DNA of 64,000 nucleotides from NCBI RefSeq assembly GCF_900452515.1, contig NZ_UGNW01000001.1:3307501-3371500 (forward strand). Reading direction: 5' to 3'. The notes under the pieces are model-generated. The model had not been told where the DNA came from, ran no database searches, and saw only the letters and a list, made by a program, of their open reading frames with translations. Positions 18,405 to 27,635 of the stretch are shown here, piece by piece; the stretch's first letter is position 1; each line of letters starts with the position of its first letter. The position numbers were made by a program, and so were the translations under genes. This DNA comes from Legionella birminghamensis. GTDB taxonomy: Bacteria; Pseudomonadota; Gammaproteobacteria; Legionellales; Legionellaceae.

Positions 18405-20966
18405 GTGACGGTGAAAATCAGGTTTTATCAGAAGATCCTCTCAATGAACAGCAAAACGATTGCTTCTCTGTTTTGCGCAGGCGCTCTATCGACTATAGTT
18501 TCTGGCAGTCTATTTTATTTCCGAAGCGTAAATGCTGAGACTGCAATTATTGAACCGGTACAAGCCTGCGTAATTCGCCCTGATATGGAAGATAATAATG
18601 TCAACCGGGAATTATTTGCCCGCTGCCTCGGCTGGCAACCTGATTCAGCACATCCAGTCTGTCAGGGCAGTTATGCCGAAATAAGTATTCCCCCGCTGGA
18701 TGAAGATGAAATACGCCTGCAGGCCAACAACGTTTCATTTTATCGCCAAGGCCGCTCCACCCTATCCGGTGATGTCAGCGTCCAGCAAAACGAGCGCATT
18801 GTTAACGCGCAAACGGCTTATGTCTATCGCGATGACAAAACCAATGAAGTCAGCCACATTGAATTATTAGGCAATGTCCGCTACCTGGAGCCTGGACGGG
18901 TAATGGTGGCGCGGAAAGTCACCATCAATGTGAAAGATAAATCAGGCAAGGCAGAGAATGTTATTTACCGCTTTAATTCCCGTCAGGGAGCAGTTTTACC
19001 GGCCTGGGGGCGAGCTAATCTAATCGAGCGCTTTGCCAATAAAGATTATTATCTTAATAAGGCAACTTACAGCACCTGTGCGCCACAGGACAGAGCTTGG
19101 GAAATCAAGGCGGATGAAATTACTCTGGACGACTCGGAAAAAATGGGTGTTGCCCGCCACGCCCAGCTTTTAATCAGAAGGGTTCCGGTTCTTTATACGC
19201 CTTACCTGAGTTTTCCAACCTCAAAAGACAGAAAATCAGGATTTCTGATCCCAACTAAAGGTTATTCCAATGTGGGCGGCTTTGACTTTTCCCTGCCTTA
19301 TTACTGGAATATCGCCCCAAACTATGACGCCACCATTATCCCCCATTTATACACACGCCGGGGGTTGATGATGGGGGGACAATTCCGTTATCTGACCGAG
19401 AATTCGAACGGGACTTTTAATGGCCGTTATTTGCCTCATGATCGTGCCTACGCTGATTTTTTAAATGATAACCAGTTGAATTTTCCGGAATTACGCGGTC
19501 TGTCAACTGATCGCTGGTCGGTCCAGTTCTTTGATTTGACCCGAATTGCCCCTAACCTGAATTTGAAAATTAATTATCAGCAAGTGTCGGATGATTATTA
19601 TTTACAGGACTTCAGCAGTAATCTAGCGGTACTCACTGAGCGGCAACTGCTGCGTGAAGGGGAATTGAGTTATACGACGGATCACTGGCTGTTTCGGGGT
19701 TTGCTGGAGAGCTATCAAACCATGCAGCCCATCAATGAATCAAAAATCGCTGGTATTTATCAACGCTTCCCTCAATTGATGGCTCATGGAATTTATGAGG
19801 ATTTACCCTTTAACGGCAATTTGAGCTTGCATGGTCAGTTTGATAATTTTGACTGGCCAAACAGTTTAACCTATCAACCGCAAGGGCCTCGTTATTATTT
19901 TAATCCCTATTTATCCTTTCCGCAGCTGCGCCCCTGGGGATACATTACGCCCAATGTTGAGCTGGTTCAGAATTATTATGATGTGCACCGTTATTACAGC
20001 AATACCAGCAGGGATTTCAGCAATACGATACCCCGATATTATATTGATGGCGGTTTGTATTTTGATCGCTCAACGCAGCTATTTGGAAAATCGTTTAACC
20101 AGACACTCGAACCTCGATTATTTTATCTTTATGTACCTTATCATGATCAAACTGAAGTCCCTGTCTTTGAATCAGCCTTTACCATATTCAATGCCGATCA
20201 ATTGTTTAGAACCAACCGTTTTTCGGGTTATGACCGAATAGGGGACAGCAATCAGCTCTCCTATGCAGTCACTTCGCGCTTTCTTTCTGATGAAACAGGT
20301 GCTGAAAAAGCAAGTTTCACCATTGGGCAAATCCGCTATTTCTCAGATCGCCGTGTACAACTTTGTCAATCCCCGACAGGTTACTGTCAGGATCCGCCCC
20401 TGTCATTGGGGTATCTTTCCCCCACCGAGGATTATTCACCTGTCGCATCGCGCGCGATGTACCGGTTGAACCCTTCCTGGATAGTTACTGGCGATTACGT
20501 ATGGGATCCCGCTATCCGCTCTACGAACAATGGCCATATCAATTTCCATTACCAGCCGGAGGTCAATAAGATTGTTACGCTGGGATATACCTACATGGTG
20601 AACGGCGATGTGGTGGAGTTATCCGATTATCCTGTGCAGAAGAATGCACTCCACCAGGCCTCCGCCTCCTTTGCCTGGCCAATTAGTGACGCATGGAGTA
20701 CATTAGGAGCATTCAGTTACAATATCAGCAAACGCTACGATATGATGACATTTATGGGTATTCAATATGATAATTGCTGCTGGGCCGTCCGCCTGGTCGG
20801 CGGCCGCGCATTCAAGAGCTTAAGCCAGGAAGCACGCCCGCAATATAATGACAATATTTATCTGCAACTCTTGCTGAAAGGTTTGGGTTCAGTGGGGAAT
20901 AGTGATCCTGCGACCATTATTCATACTTATATTCCGGGTTATCGTGACAGTTTTCATCGAAACTAA
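18405..20966 (+). CDS. lptD: LPS-assembly outer-membrane protein LptD
   Basis: Beta-barrel that inserts lipopolysaccharide into the outer leaflet together with LptE. The start is uncertain. ATG 18444 gives a normal signal peptide (MNSKTIASLFCAGALS ending near VNA). GTG 18405 has an AAGG SD and adds 13 residues. An OstA/LptA-like periplasmic domain (about residues 90-250) precedes the barrel. Cysteines occur early (CVIRPDM, FARCLGW, VCQGSY) and late (the adjacent pair in NCCWAVRL), matching the inter-domain disulfides of the family. It is followed by surA and pdxA in the classical order. Confidence 0.95.
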   Translation: MTVKIRFYQKILSMNSKTIASLFCAGALSTIVSGSLFYFRSVNAETAIIEPVQACVIRPDMEDNNVNRELFARCLGWQPDSAHPVCQGSYAEISIPPLDEDEIRLQANNVSFYRQGRSTLSGDVSVQQNERIVNAQTAYVYRDDKTNEVSHIELLGNVRYLEPGRVMVARKVTINVKDKSGKAENVIYRFNSRQGAVLPAWGRANLIERFANKDYYLNKATYSTCAPQDRAWEIKADEITLDDSEKMGVARHAQLLIRRVPVLYTPYLSFPTSKDRKSGFLIPTKGYSNVGGFDFSLPYYWNIAPNYDATIIPHLYTRRGLMMGGQFRYLTENSNGTFNGRYLPHDRAYADFLNDNQLNFPELRGLSTDRWSVQFFDLTRIAPNLNLKINYQQVSDDYYLQDFSSNLAVLTERQLLREGELSYTTDHWLFRGLLESYQTMQPINESKIAGIYQRFPQLMAHGIYEDLPFNGNLSLHGQFDNFDWPNSLTYQPQGPRYYFNPYLSFPQLRPWGYITPNVELVQNYYDVHRYYSNTSRDFSNTIPRYYIDGGLYFDRSTQLFGKSFNQTLEPRLFYLYVPYHDQTEVPVFESAFTIFNADQLFRTNRFSGYDRIGDSNQLSYAVTSRFLSDETGAEKASFTIGQIRYFSDRRVQLCQSPTGYCQDPPLSLGYLSPTEDYSPVASRAMYRLNPSWIVTGDYVWDPAIRSTNNGHINFHYQPEVNKIVTLGYTYMVNGDVVELSDYPVQKNALHQASASFAWPISDAWSTLGAFSYNISKRYDMMTFMGIQYDNCCWAVRLVGGRAFKSLSQEARPQYNDNIYLQLLLKGLGSVGNSDPATIIHTYIPGYRDSFHRN

Positions 20967-21023
20967 TCGAAGTAACGACTTGAATTTTGTTTAAAAATAA
21001 CTCAAAATCCCAGGAAAAATAAA

Positions 21024-22334
21024 ATGAGGAAACCAGGCATGTTTAAACGTTTTGCAGTATTGGGTCTGCTGATATCCTTTTATGCGCCATCGCTTTTCGC
21101 AGAGCAGCTAGACAGGGTGGTCGCCGTTGTTAATGATGGCGTGATTACTTCCAGTGAATTAAATCAGCAGGTTTCAATTTTAAAGAAACAGTATGAAGCC
21201 AAGAATATGCAGGTTCCCTCGGACAAGGTCTTGCGTAAACAGGTTTTACAGCATCTGATTGATGTCGACTTACAGCTTCAGCTGGCTAAGCAGAACGATA
21301 TCACCATTGATAATTCCGAGTTGAATGAAGCGATTAATAAAATTGCGGAAACCAATCACATTTCACTAAGCGACTTGCGTGAGGCGATTGAGCATCAGGG
21401 CATCAGCTGGAATAATTACCGTGAGAATATCCGCAAAGAGATTTTGCTGGGCAGGCTGCAGCAAAAAGCAATCGGGCGCGATATCACTATCACCAATCAG
21501 CAAGTAGAAGATTATTTAAAAACTTCTTACCAGCAGGATAAGGATAAAAGCCAGATGACCTTTCATCTGCAAAATATAGTTATCCCCTTGCCCGAAGAGC
21601 CTACCACAGAACAATTAAAAAGCGCCCAGAAAAAAGCCAATGATCTTTTGAAAAAGCTTCATCAGGGCGCTGATTTCAGCCAAATTGCCATCGCTGAGTC
21701 CAGCGGTGAATTTGCCCTGGAAGGCGGCGATTTGGGCGAGCGGCATCTTGCAGAATTACCCGATGTCTTTGTCAGTGAAGTGGTCAAAATGAAGACGGGG
21801 CAAATTGCAGGTCCAATTCGCACTGGTAATGGGTATCAGCTGATTAAGCTGACTGCTATTGGCGGAGATAACAGCCAGCATCAGGTGGTGAAAACCCATG
21901 TCCGCCATATTCTGCTCAAGTCGGACTCCAGTCTGACTCCTGCTGAAGCAAGCCGTCAGGCGAATAATCTTTATCAGCAAATTAAGTCCGGTAAAGACTT
22001 TGCACTGCTGGCTAAACAATACTCGCTGGATGCAGCCAGCGCCGTTAAAGGGGGCGATCTCGGCTGGGTAACGCCAGGTGAATTGGTTCCCGAATTTGAA
22101 AAAGCAATGGATGGGCTGCCGCTCCATAAAGTGAGTAAACCGGTTAAATCAGTATTTGGCTGGCATTTGATTGAAGTACTTGAGCGTAAAAAAGTAGACG
22201 ATTCGGCCTCCTATCAGAGACAGCAGGTACGTCAATTCCTGCAGCAGAAGAAATTTACTGAAGCCGTACAAAACTGGCAGCAGCATTTACGTACGGACGC
22301 CTACATCAAAATTATGGACAAGGAATTGGCATGA
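21024..22334 (+). CDS. surA: Periplasmic chaperone / prolyl isomerase SurA
   Basis: Chaperone for outer-membrane barrels such as the neighbouring LptD. 436 residues: signal peptide (to about residue 26, SLFA|EQLDRV), an N-terminal chaperone domain with VVAVVNDGVIT, then two parvulin domains (about residues 180-285 and 290-390; the second shows KTHVRHILLK and GGDLGWVTPGELVPEFE). SD AGGAA precedes the ATG. The stop overlaps the pdxA start by 4 bp. Confidence 0.96.
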   Translation: MRKPGMFKRFAVLGLLISFYAPSLFAEQLDRVVAVVNDGVITSSELNQQVSILKKQYEAKNMQVPSDKVLRKQVLQHLIDVDLQLQLAKQNDITIDNSELNEAINKIAETNHISLSDLREAIEHQGISWNNYRENIRKEILLGRLQQKAIGRDITITNQQVEDYLKTSYQQDKDKSQMTFHLQNIVIPLPEEPTTEQLKSAQKKANDLLKKLHQGADFSQIAIAESSGEFALEGGDLGERHLAELPDVFVSEVVKMKTGQIAGPIRTGNGYQLIKLTAIGGDNSQHQVVKTHVRHILLKSDSSLTPAEASRQANNLYQQIKSGKDFALLAKQYSLDAASAVKGGDLGWVTPGELVPEFEKAMDGLPLHKVSKPVKSVFGWHLIEVLERKKVDDSASYQRQQVRQFLQQKKFTEAVQNWQQHLRTDAYIKIMDKELA

Positions 22335-23317
22335 AGCCGCTCCTGCTTAGCAGCGGCGAGCCTGCCGGCATTGGCCCTGATATTTGCCTGACCCTGGCAG
22401 ATTATGAGTATCCGGTGGTCATTGCCGGCGATATGAATGTGTTAGCAGAACGTGCCCGACAGTTAAATCTTTCGCTTGAGTTAAACGAGTTTCATCAGGG
22501 CAGTCCCTTTCAGTTCCGTAAAGGATGTCTGCAGGTTTTACATAGTCCCTGCGTAGAGAAAGTAACCCCCGGCCAGCTTAACCCGCGCAATGCCACGATG
22601 GTTATCAACATGCTCGCGCAGGCGATTGATGCCTGCCTCGCAGGCCATTTCAGCGCCCTGGTAACGGCGCCCGTTCACAAGGCGGTGATTAATCAGGCAG
22701 GGATCCCATTCACAGGCCATACCGAATTTCTGGCTGAGCGCTGTAATACCAATACAGTGGTGATGATGCTGACATGCCATGCCTTAAGGGTTGCTCTGGT
22801 CACCACGCATCTGCCGCTTCGAGCAGTTCCTGATGCCATCAATGAGCAGGCAATCAAGTCCGTCATTCGGCAACTGCATCAGTCTCTGCAAATTGATTTT
22901 GGTATTGGTGAGCCTACTATCCTGGTGGCAGGACTAAATCCCCATGCCGGAGAAGGCGGCTATCTGGGCCGGGAGGAAATCGAGGTGATTAGCCCGGCGT
23001 TGCAGCATTTACAGGCAGAAGGGATTAATGTTCAGGGCCCTTTTCCTGCAGATACGATGTTCACGCCCCAGCACAAAGCCGATGCTTTTGTGGCCATGTA
23101 TCATGATCAGGGCCTGCCAGTACTTAAATATGCCGGATTTGGCAATGCGGTGAATATCAGCCTGGGTCTGCCGATTATACGAACCTCAGTAGATCATGGA
23201 ACAGCGCTGGAATTAGCTGGAACAGGAAAGGCGGAAACGGGGAGCCTGCAGGCCGCGGTTAAAACAGCCTGGTCGATGGTTAAGCAACGGAATCAGCAGT
23301 CTTTGCGAACAAAGTGA
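22331..23317 (+). CDS. pdxA: 4-hydroxythreonine-4-phosphate dehydrogenase PdxA
   Basis: NAD-dependent enzyme of pyridoxal-phosphate synthesis. 328 residues with GEPAGIGPD at the N-terminus, TAPVHKAVIN, TGHTEFLAE (metal-binding His), GLNPHAGEGG and MYHDQGLPVLK. The last residues (about SLRTK) and the stop codon are encoded by the first bases of a 92-bp tandem repeat array, so the native C-terminus has been replaced or extended by repeat sequence. In many relatives rsmA/ksgA follows; here the array and folA do. Confidence 0.95.
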   Translation: MKPLLLSSGEPAGIGPDICLTLADYEYPVVIAGDMNVLAERARQLNLSLELNEFHQGSPFQFRKGCLQVLHSPCVEKVTPGQLNPRNATMVINMLAQAIDACLAGHFSALVTAPVHKAVINQAGIPFTGHTEFLAERCNTNTVVMMLTCHALRVALVTTHLPLRAVPDAINEQAIKSVIRQLHQSLQIDFGIGEPTILVAGLNPHAGEGGYLGREEIEVISPALQHLQAEGINVQGPFPADTMFTPQHKADAFVAMYHDQGLPVLKYAGFGNAVNISLGLPIIRTSVDHGTALELAGTGKAETGSLQAAVKTAWSMVKQRNQQSLRTK

Positions 23318-23836
23318 AGCAATCCAGATCAATGCCAGGGCAGAGCTCCGATCTGGATTGCTTCGCCAAGGCTCGCAATGACGGGAGGTTCGTCTTTGCG
23401 AACAAAGTGAAGCAATCCAGATCAATGCCAAGGCAGAGCTCCGCTCTGGATTGCTTCGCCAAGGCTCGCAATGACGGGAGCTCGTCTTTGCGAACGCAGT
23501 GAAGCAATCCAGATCAATGCCAGGGCAGAGCTCCGATCTGGATTGATTCGCCAAGGCTCGCAATGACGGGGGGTCGTCTTTGCGAACAAAGTGAAGCAAT
23601 CCAGATCAATGCCAGGGCAGAGCTCCGATCTGGATTGCTTCGCCAAGGCTCGCAATGACGGGAGCTCGTCTTTGCGAACGCAGTGAAGCAATCCAGATCA
23701 ATGCCAAGGCAGAGCTCCGCTCTGGATTGCTTCGCCAAGGCTCGCAATGACGGGAGGCCGTCTTTGCGAACGCAGTGAAGCAATCCAGCGCAGTGTCTGG
23801 ACAGAGTTTCGTTCTGGATTAACCAAGGTCCGCTGA
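23301..23836. repeat. 92-bp tandem hairpin array, about 5.7 copies
   Basis: Units begin CTTTGCGAAC at 23301, 23394, 23486, 23578, 23670 and 23762, a period of 92 bp with one of 93; the last unit is degraded. Each unit contains a 15-bp inverted repeat GAAGCAATCCAGATC ... GATCTGGATTGCTTC around a 19-bp loop, plus weaker outer pairing (TGCGA/TCGCA). Variants alternate (AAAGT/GCAGT; CAGGG/CAAGG), suggesting duplication of a two-unit block. Chained minus-strand frames across it are translated repeat. It overlaps the pdxA 3' end. Not CRISPR: there are no unique spacers. Confidence 0.95.
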
Positions 23837-23855
23837 CAGGGGAGAGGATAATTAC

Positions 23856-24344
23856 ATGAGCAAAATTAGTTTAATAGCAGCAGTCGACGAAAATAATGGC
23901 CTCGGCAAGGATAATCAATTGCTTTGTCATTTACCGGCCGATCTTAAATTTTTTAAACAGACGACATTGGGTAAGCCTATTATTATGGGCCGCAAAACCT
24001 TCACCTCTATCGGAAAGGCGCTGCCAGGGCGGCAGAATATCGTCATTAGCCGCAGCATGACGCCTGTCCAGGACATCGACATTGCCCATTCTCTTGAAGA
24101 TGCGCTAAGCATTGCCCAAGCGGCTGAAGAAGTGATGATCATTGGCGGTGCCAGTCTATATCAGCAGATCCTGCCGCAGGCTGAGCGCATTTATTTGACC
24201 CGAATTCATCATCGTTTCGCTGCCGATGTATTTTTTCCAGCGATTAATCCTGAAGAATGGTCCTGTGAACTAATTGGGGAGCATGAGAAGGATGAAAAGA
24301 ACCCCTATTCAATGAGCTTCTATCTTTACAGCAGAAAAGCTTGA
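23856..24344 (+). CDS. folA: Dihydrofolate reductase
   Basis: NADPH-dependent reduction of dihydrofolate to tetrahydrofolate, the target of trimethoprim. 162 residues with ISLIAAVDENNGLGKDN, LPADLKFFKQTT (catalytic Asp followed by FFK), GRKTFTSIGKALPGR and VMIIGGASLY, all typical DHFR landmarks. SD GGAGAGG precedes the ATG. It lies directly after the repeat array. It may be transcribed from its own promoter or by read-through from the lptD operon. Confidence 0.97.
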   Translation: MSKISLIAAVDENNGLGKDNQLLCHLPADLKFFKQTTLGKPIIMGRKTFTSIGKALPGRQNIVISRSMTPVQDIDIAHSLEDALSIAQAAEEVMIIGGASLYQQILPQAERIYLTRIHHRFAADVFFPAINPEEWSCELIGEHEKDEKNPYSMSFYLYSRKA

Positions 24345-24584
24345 TTCTAGGATACAGGCAATGGCTCTCCTGAGTCTCTGAGCCGCAATTTATGTTATAT
24401 TGTGGCGATCTATGAAATGCTTTAGGCCTCCTGCTGCCCCAGGTAGCACACCACATCTCAACTGCAATCTCCTATCCTAAACTTGATTTTGGTTCAGCCA
24501 GGATAAGTCATTACCTATATGTTTTATAATAGACCAACAATTGTTAATTCGCGATGATTAATTTTAAAACGCAGCTTTCGGTCT

Positions 24585-25070
24585 TCAATCGCGGAAATTT
24601 TCAAATTGCAATTCCAAAGGCATTTTTTCCTTTTTGAGTAAAGCAATCACCTCCTGCAAATCGTCGCGCTTTTTGCCGGTGACCCGTAGTTTATCACCCT
24701 GGATAGAGGTTTGTACTTTTAGCTTGGCATCTTTAATTATTCCGACAATCTTCTTAGCGTCAGGTTGATCAATCCCCTGCTTGAATTTCATGTTCAGGGA
24801 GAAGGTTTTTCCGCTATGAACTGGTTTATCTTCCATCTCTACGCCGATCAAACTGATGCCGCGTTTGGTGCAATGGTTGCGGAATAAATCTTCCAGCTGT
24901 CTAACCTGGAAATCTGATTCCGATTTAAGCGTAACTGTTAACTCTTTTAACTCCACACTGGACTCAACGCCGCGAAAATCAAAGCGTGTTCCCATTTCGC
25001 GGATGGCGTTATCAACAGCGTGCCGCAGCTCAACCAGATTGATTTCTGAGACGATATCAAAAGAAGGCAT
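24585..25070 (-). CDS. yajQ: YajQ family nucleotide-binding protein
   Basis: UPF0234 protein, RNA/nucleotide binding; relatives bind cyclic-di-GMP. The 161-residue form starting MPSFDIVSEIN at 25070 fits the family; four extra residues to 25082 lack support. Two ferredoxin-like domains are suggested by the MGTRFDFRG and KLKVQTSIQGD segments. Single-gene unit, converging with folA across a 240-bp gap in which only a weak GGCTC/GAGCC hairpin is seen. Confidence 0.93.
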   Translation of the reverse strand: MPSFDIVSEINLVELRHAVDNAIREMGTRFDFRGVESSVELKELTVTLKSESDFQVRQLEDLFRNHCTKRGISLIGVEMEDKPVHSGKTFSLNMKFKQGIDQPDAKKIVGIIKDAKLKVQTSIQGDKLRVTGKKRDDLQEVIALLKKEKMPLELQFENFRD

Positions 25071-25159
25071 AAATGTTCTCACATTAAGAAATGATCAATT
25101 GTAGCATTTGTGTAAAAACTGTTACATATTTTCTTAATAATGCCTTAATATTCGCACTT

Positions 25160-25165
25160 TATAAT
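25160..25165 (+). promoter_or_regulatory. Likely -10 element TATAAT
   Basis: A consensus TATAAT lies 29 bp ahead of the 25194 start. No good -35 at 17 bp. Confidence 0.45.
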
Positions 25166-25193
25166 TGGTCGGTCTAACAGAGCAGGAGTAGTA

Positions 25194-26756
25194 ATGTCTA
25201 TTGCAAAAATTGTTGAGCAAGCAATCGCCCATATGAAGAATGAGTTAAAACGTTTGCATCGCGTGAATGCAACGGCTTATACCAAAAATCTAAAAATTGC
25301 CAACGAAGAAGCGTATCAACAAGCTGAAAATGAGCGGATCAAGAGGCTGCAAGAGGCTGTTGATCATATGTTCGCTAAAACCATTAGCCAAGCCTACGAA
25401 GAAGCTGTGAACACGGTCGAAGAAAGCAAAGAGAGCATTAATAAAAAAGTCTATCAGCGATTCGCCCTGTTTTTACATCCTGACAGAATGGATAATGAAT
25501 TCAATGAGTTACTCAAGAGCGATTATGGGCTTGATCCCAAAATGGCCTTTCAACAGTTAGATGCAGCCAATAAAGGAACGAGGACATTAGGTAAATTATT
25601 TGATGGCGGTAATGTTATGGATAACATCGTGGAGTGGATTAAATTCCTTATGTCCGCGACACATTATTTCCTGTTTGCTGATGAACGATATCCACAGCCG
25701 CTTCGATTTATTGCGAAACTACTCAATGAGACAATTTCTGTTTTTATCATCGTCACAGGCATCGCAGCCTTGGTAGCATTAGGTTTTACCTATTTGATGG
25801 TCGAAAGTTATTCAATGATTGAACGTTTTATTTTCAATCTTTTTACCGGCGATGAATACGATAAAGCCATACTAGAAGACTTAAATGACGCGATCCATCG
25901 CGCTAAAAATGATCCAGAACAAATCGCCCTGGCCAAAGCAAATGTCATTGTAAACCACAGGATGAGGCTTTTAATACAAGGCATCGACCTAGGTAATGGT
26001 ACAGACGAGCAGATCTTTGATCGTTTAGTAGAGGCTGTCGCAAGAGAAAGAAGTATGCTGACTCCTGAAAAGACGCCAAGCGAAGAACAATTGCAAGATG
26101 CAAGGGTTTATTTAGAAGTGCAAATTAAACAAGAGGCGATTGAGGAAGCTAAACAAAATGTTTCTCAGCATCCAATCCTTTTTGGTCATCTCAAAAGAAC
26201 AGGACAGGCTTTGATTCGGAACATCTTTGGACCTTTCACAGGTGGATGGTTTAGCAGCACCCTGTCCTTTTTGATTTATCGGCCTTTCCTTATCGTGGCA
26301 AGCCCATTTTTCCTTGGACTGGCAGCAGCCGTTGAAACAGCCCGCTTACTAAATATTCTTGCCGTTGGCGCGCTTCCTATTTTGGCAATCGCCGCCAAAG
26401 TTGCCTCTACATTGGTAATCAATGGACCTATCTTCCTGATCGATGCCCTGGCAGCAGCAGGCCGCGGATTGAAAAACCTGTTCTGTGGTCCCAAAAATGA
26501 AAAGAGCCAGGAATTCGACTATTCTCAATACGAAGCAAATGACTTCAAATTCGTACCCGAGAATCAAAATGGTGGTCCGCAAGCGGCAGTCAGAGGCCTT
26601 GGCGTAAATGCTGATAAAGGTGCTGCAGAAACTAGCCATTCTCATGGCTCCAGACAAGAAGCCCATCATTCCAGAATGTTTGGCAAACAGCATCGCGTCG
26701 AGGAAGCAATCGAATTCGGCGATGAAGAAAAAGCATCCTGTTGTTTTGGCGGTTAA
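25194..26756 (+). CDS. Membrane protein with J-domain-like HPD motif, effector-like
   Basis: A 520-residue protein. The N-terminal 80 residues are charged and coiled. A helix ending VYQRFALFLHPDR (HPD at 95-97) followed by a helix with AFQQLDAANK matches helices II and III of a J-domain, which stimulates Hsp70 ATPase. Hydrophobic stretches lie about 183-210, 350-380 and 384-420, so the middle and end are membrane-inserted, probably as hairpins. The tail is hydrophilic, His-rich, and ends ASCCFGG. SD GCAGGAG precedes the ATG. It may recruit host or bacterial Hsp70 at a membrane. The J assignment rests on the motif only. Confidence 0.7.
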   Translation: MSIAKIVEQAIAHMKNELKRLHRVNATAYTKNLKIANEEAYQQAENERIKRLQEAVDHMFAKTISQAYEEAVNTVEESKESINKKVYQRFALFLHPDRMDNEFNELLKSDYGLDPKMAFQQLDAANKGTRTLGKLFDGGNVMDNIVEWIKFLMSATHYFLFADERYPQPLRFIAKLLNETISVFIIVTGIAALVALGFTYLMVESYSMIERFIFNLFTGDEYDKAILEDLNDAIHRAKNDPEQIALAKANVIVNHRMRLLIQGIDLGNGTDEQIFDRLVEAVARERSMLTPEKTPSEEQLQDARVYLEVQIKQEAIEEAKQNVSQHPILFGHLKRTGQALIRNIFGPFTGGWFSSTLSFLIYRPFLIVASPFFLGLAAAVETARLLNILAVGALPILAIAAKVASTLVINGPIFLIDALAAAGRGLKNLFCGPKNEKSQEFDYSQYEANDFKFVPENQNGGPQAAVRGLGVNADKGAAETSHSHGSRQEAHHSRMFGKQHRVEEAIEFGDEEKASCCFGG

Positions 26757-26772
26757 TTAATCTTCACTTGAT

Positions 26773-26797
26773 AAAGCCCCTTTACAGGGGCTTTTTT
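26773..26797. terminator. Rho-independent terminator
   Basis: AAAGCCCC-TTTA-CAGGGGCTTTTTT: a strong GC stem with a T-run on the plus strand and an A-run on the other side. It serves the 25194 gene and probably also the converging 26810 gene. Confidence 0.9.
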
Positions 26798-26809
26798 ATT
26801 ACTCTCGAA

Positions 26810-27028
26810 TTAGAGCGATTGTTTTGATAATTCCGCACATTTTTCTTCAGCATCTTTCTTACATTGCTCAATACAATCAGCAGGGCTTCCGCGCATACAT
26901 ACTGAATCCTGGCAATCGCGTACGGTTTCCTGAATACAGATATCCATATCAAATTCCTCATCAGACGCATAAGCGAGTAATGATAGACAGTTTAAGGATA
27001 AACAAAGACACATGGGAATGAGTTTCAT
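26810..27028 (-). CDS. Small exported Cys-rich protein
   Basis: A 72-residue protein with a signal peptide (MKLIPMCLCLSLNCLSLLAYA, cut about residue 21). The mature part of about 50 acidic residues holds six cysteines (CIQETVRDC, CMRG, CIEQC, EEKC), spaced as CX7C, CX4C and CX3C. Such spacing suggests a small helical disulfide-bonded periplasmic or secreted protein. Family unknown. It ends near the shared terminator at 26773-26797. Confidence 0.72.
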   Translation of the reverse strand: MKLIPMCLCLSLNCLSLLAYASDEEFDMDICIQETVRDCQDSVCMRGSPADCIEQCKKDAEEKCAELSKQSL

Positions 27029-27097
27029 TGTAGTTCTCTTCGTGGTTATCCCTTTTTAATAGTAGACGATTTTGGATTAGGAAGAGATATTTGTAGA

Positions 27098-27162
27098 CTG
27101 GGCTGTAAAGCCCAGCATGCTTACCAAAAGAAAGTTTATTTGTTGGGCTTTACAGCCCAACC
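27098..27162. repeat. Twin-hairpin repeat
   Basis: CTGGGCTGTAAAGCCCAG (27098-27115) and TTGGGCTTTACAGCCCAA (27143-27160) each fold on themselves and are also complementary to each other. The same pair occurs at 45855-45901. Confidence 0.75.
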
Positions 27163-27172
27163 TACTGTTAAT

Positions 27173-27481
27173 TTATTGGTAATCCCAGAGGACGTCAGAT
27201 TTGTCGCGTATTGCTGATTTGAGCATATTCACTAGCGGGAAGGCACGATTTGAAAGGCTTACTGGCTTTTCTTCGTCCTCATTTTCACAACCTTCTCTGG
27301 AGGGCGTTTGCCGGTTTTTTTCCAGAGCCAGCTGCAAACGGGCTAAGGCATCAGGGATCAGATCATCAGTGAGTGCACCGGGAATTTCACCAGAATGGCC
27401 CATCATGGTTAATAGTTGTCTGGCGACCTTTTCGAACATGACAATGTTTTCATAGGCATCGCTACTGAATTTAACTAACAC
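27173..27481 (-). CDS. DUF1840 family protein
   Basis: A small 102-residue cytosolic protein. It opens LVKFSSDAYENIVMFEKVARQLLTMMG and continues GEIPGALTDDLIPDALARLQLAL, the pattern of the DUF1840 family, whose role is unknown. The start is a GTG at 27481 with strong AAAGGAG upstream. The acidic linker CENEDEEKPVSLSNRAFPL is usual for the family. No operon partner is apparent. Confidence 0.85.
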   Translation of the reverse strand: MLVKFSSDAYENIVMFEKVARQLLTMMGHSGEIPGALTDDLIPDALARLQLALEKNRQTPSREGCENEDEEKPVSLSNRAFPLVNMLKSAIRDKSDVLWDYQ

Positions 27482-27635
27482 AGAAGTCTCCTTTGCGATT
27501 AAATTGGCCCTTAGGGAATGCCCTATTAACTCATTTTTCTACCGATAATGCTATAGTGAAATAAGGACTGTGAAATATTCACTTTACTGAATATTGAATC
27601 AGGAGCATGTGGAATGAAGGGAATCTCAATATGCA

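Noticed and set aside
23213-23783. Chain of overlapping minus-strand open frames across the 92-bp array
   Set aside because: Each is the repeat translated in one frame with identical blocks; they lie in tandem repeats and overlap pdxA, with no SD.
23301-23836. CRISPR array
   Set aside because: Units are 92 bp and contiguous with internal hairpins; no unique spacers or cas genes.
26740-26756. CaaX prenylation signal in the CCFGG tail
   Set aside because: The tail is not Cys-aliphatic-aliphatic-X with one final residue after the pair; glycine ends do not fit.
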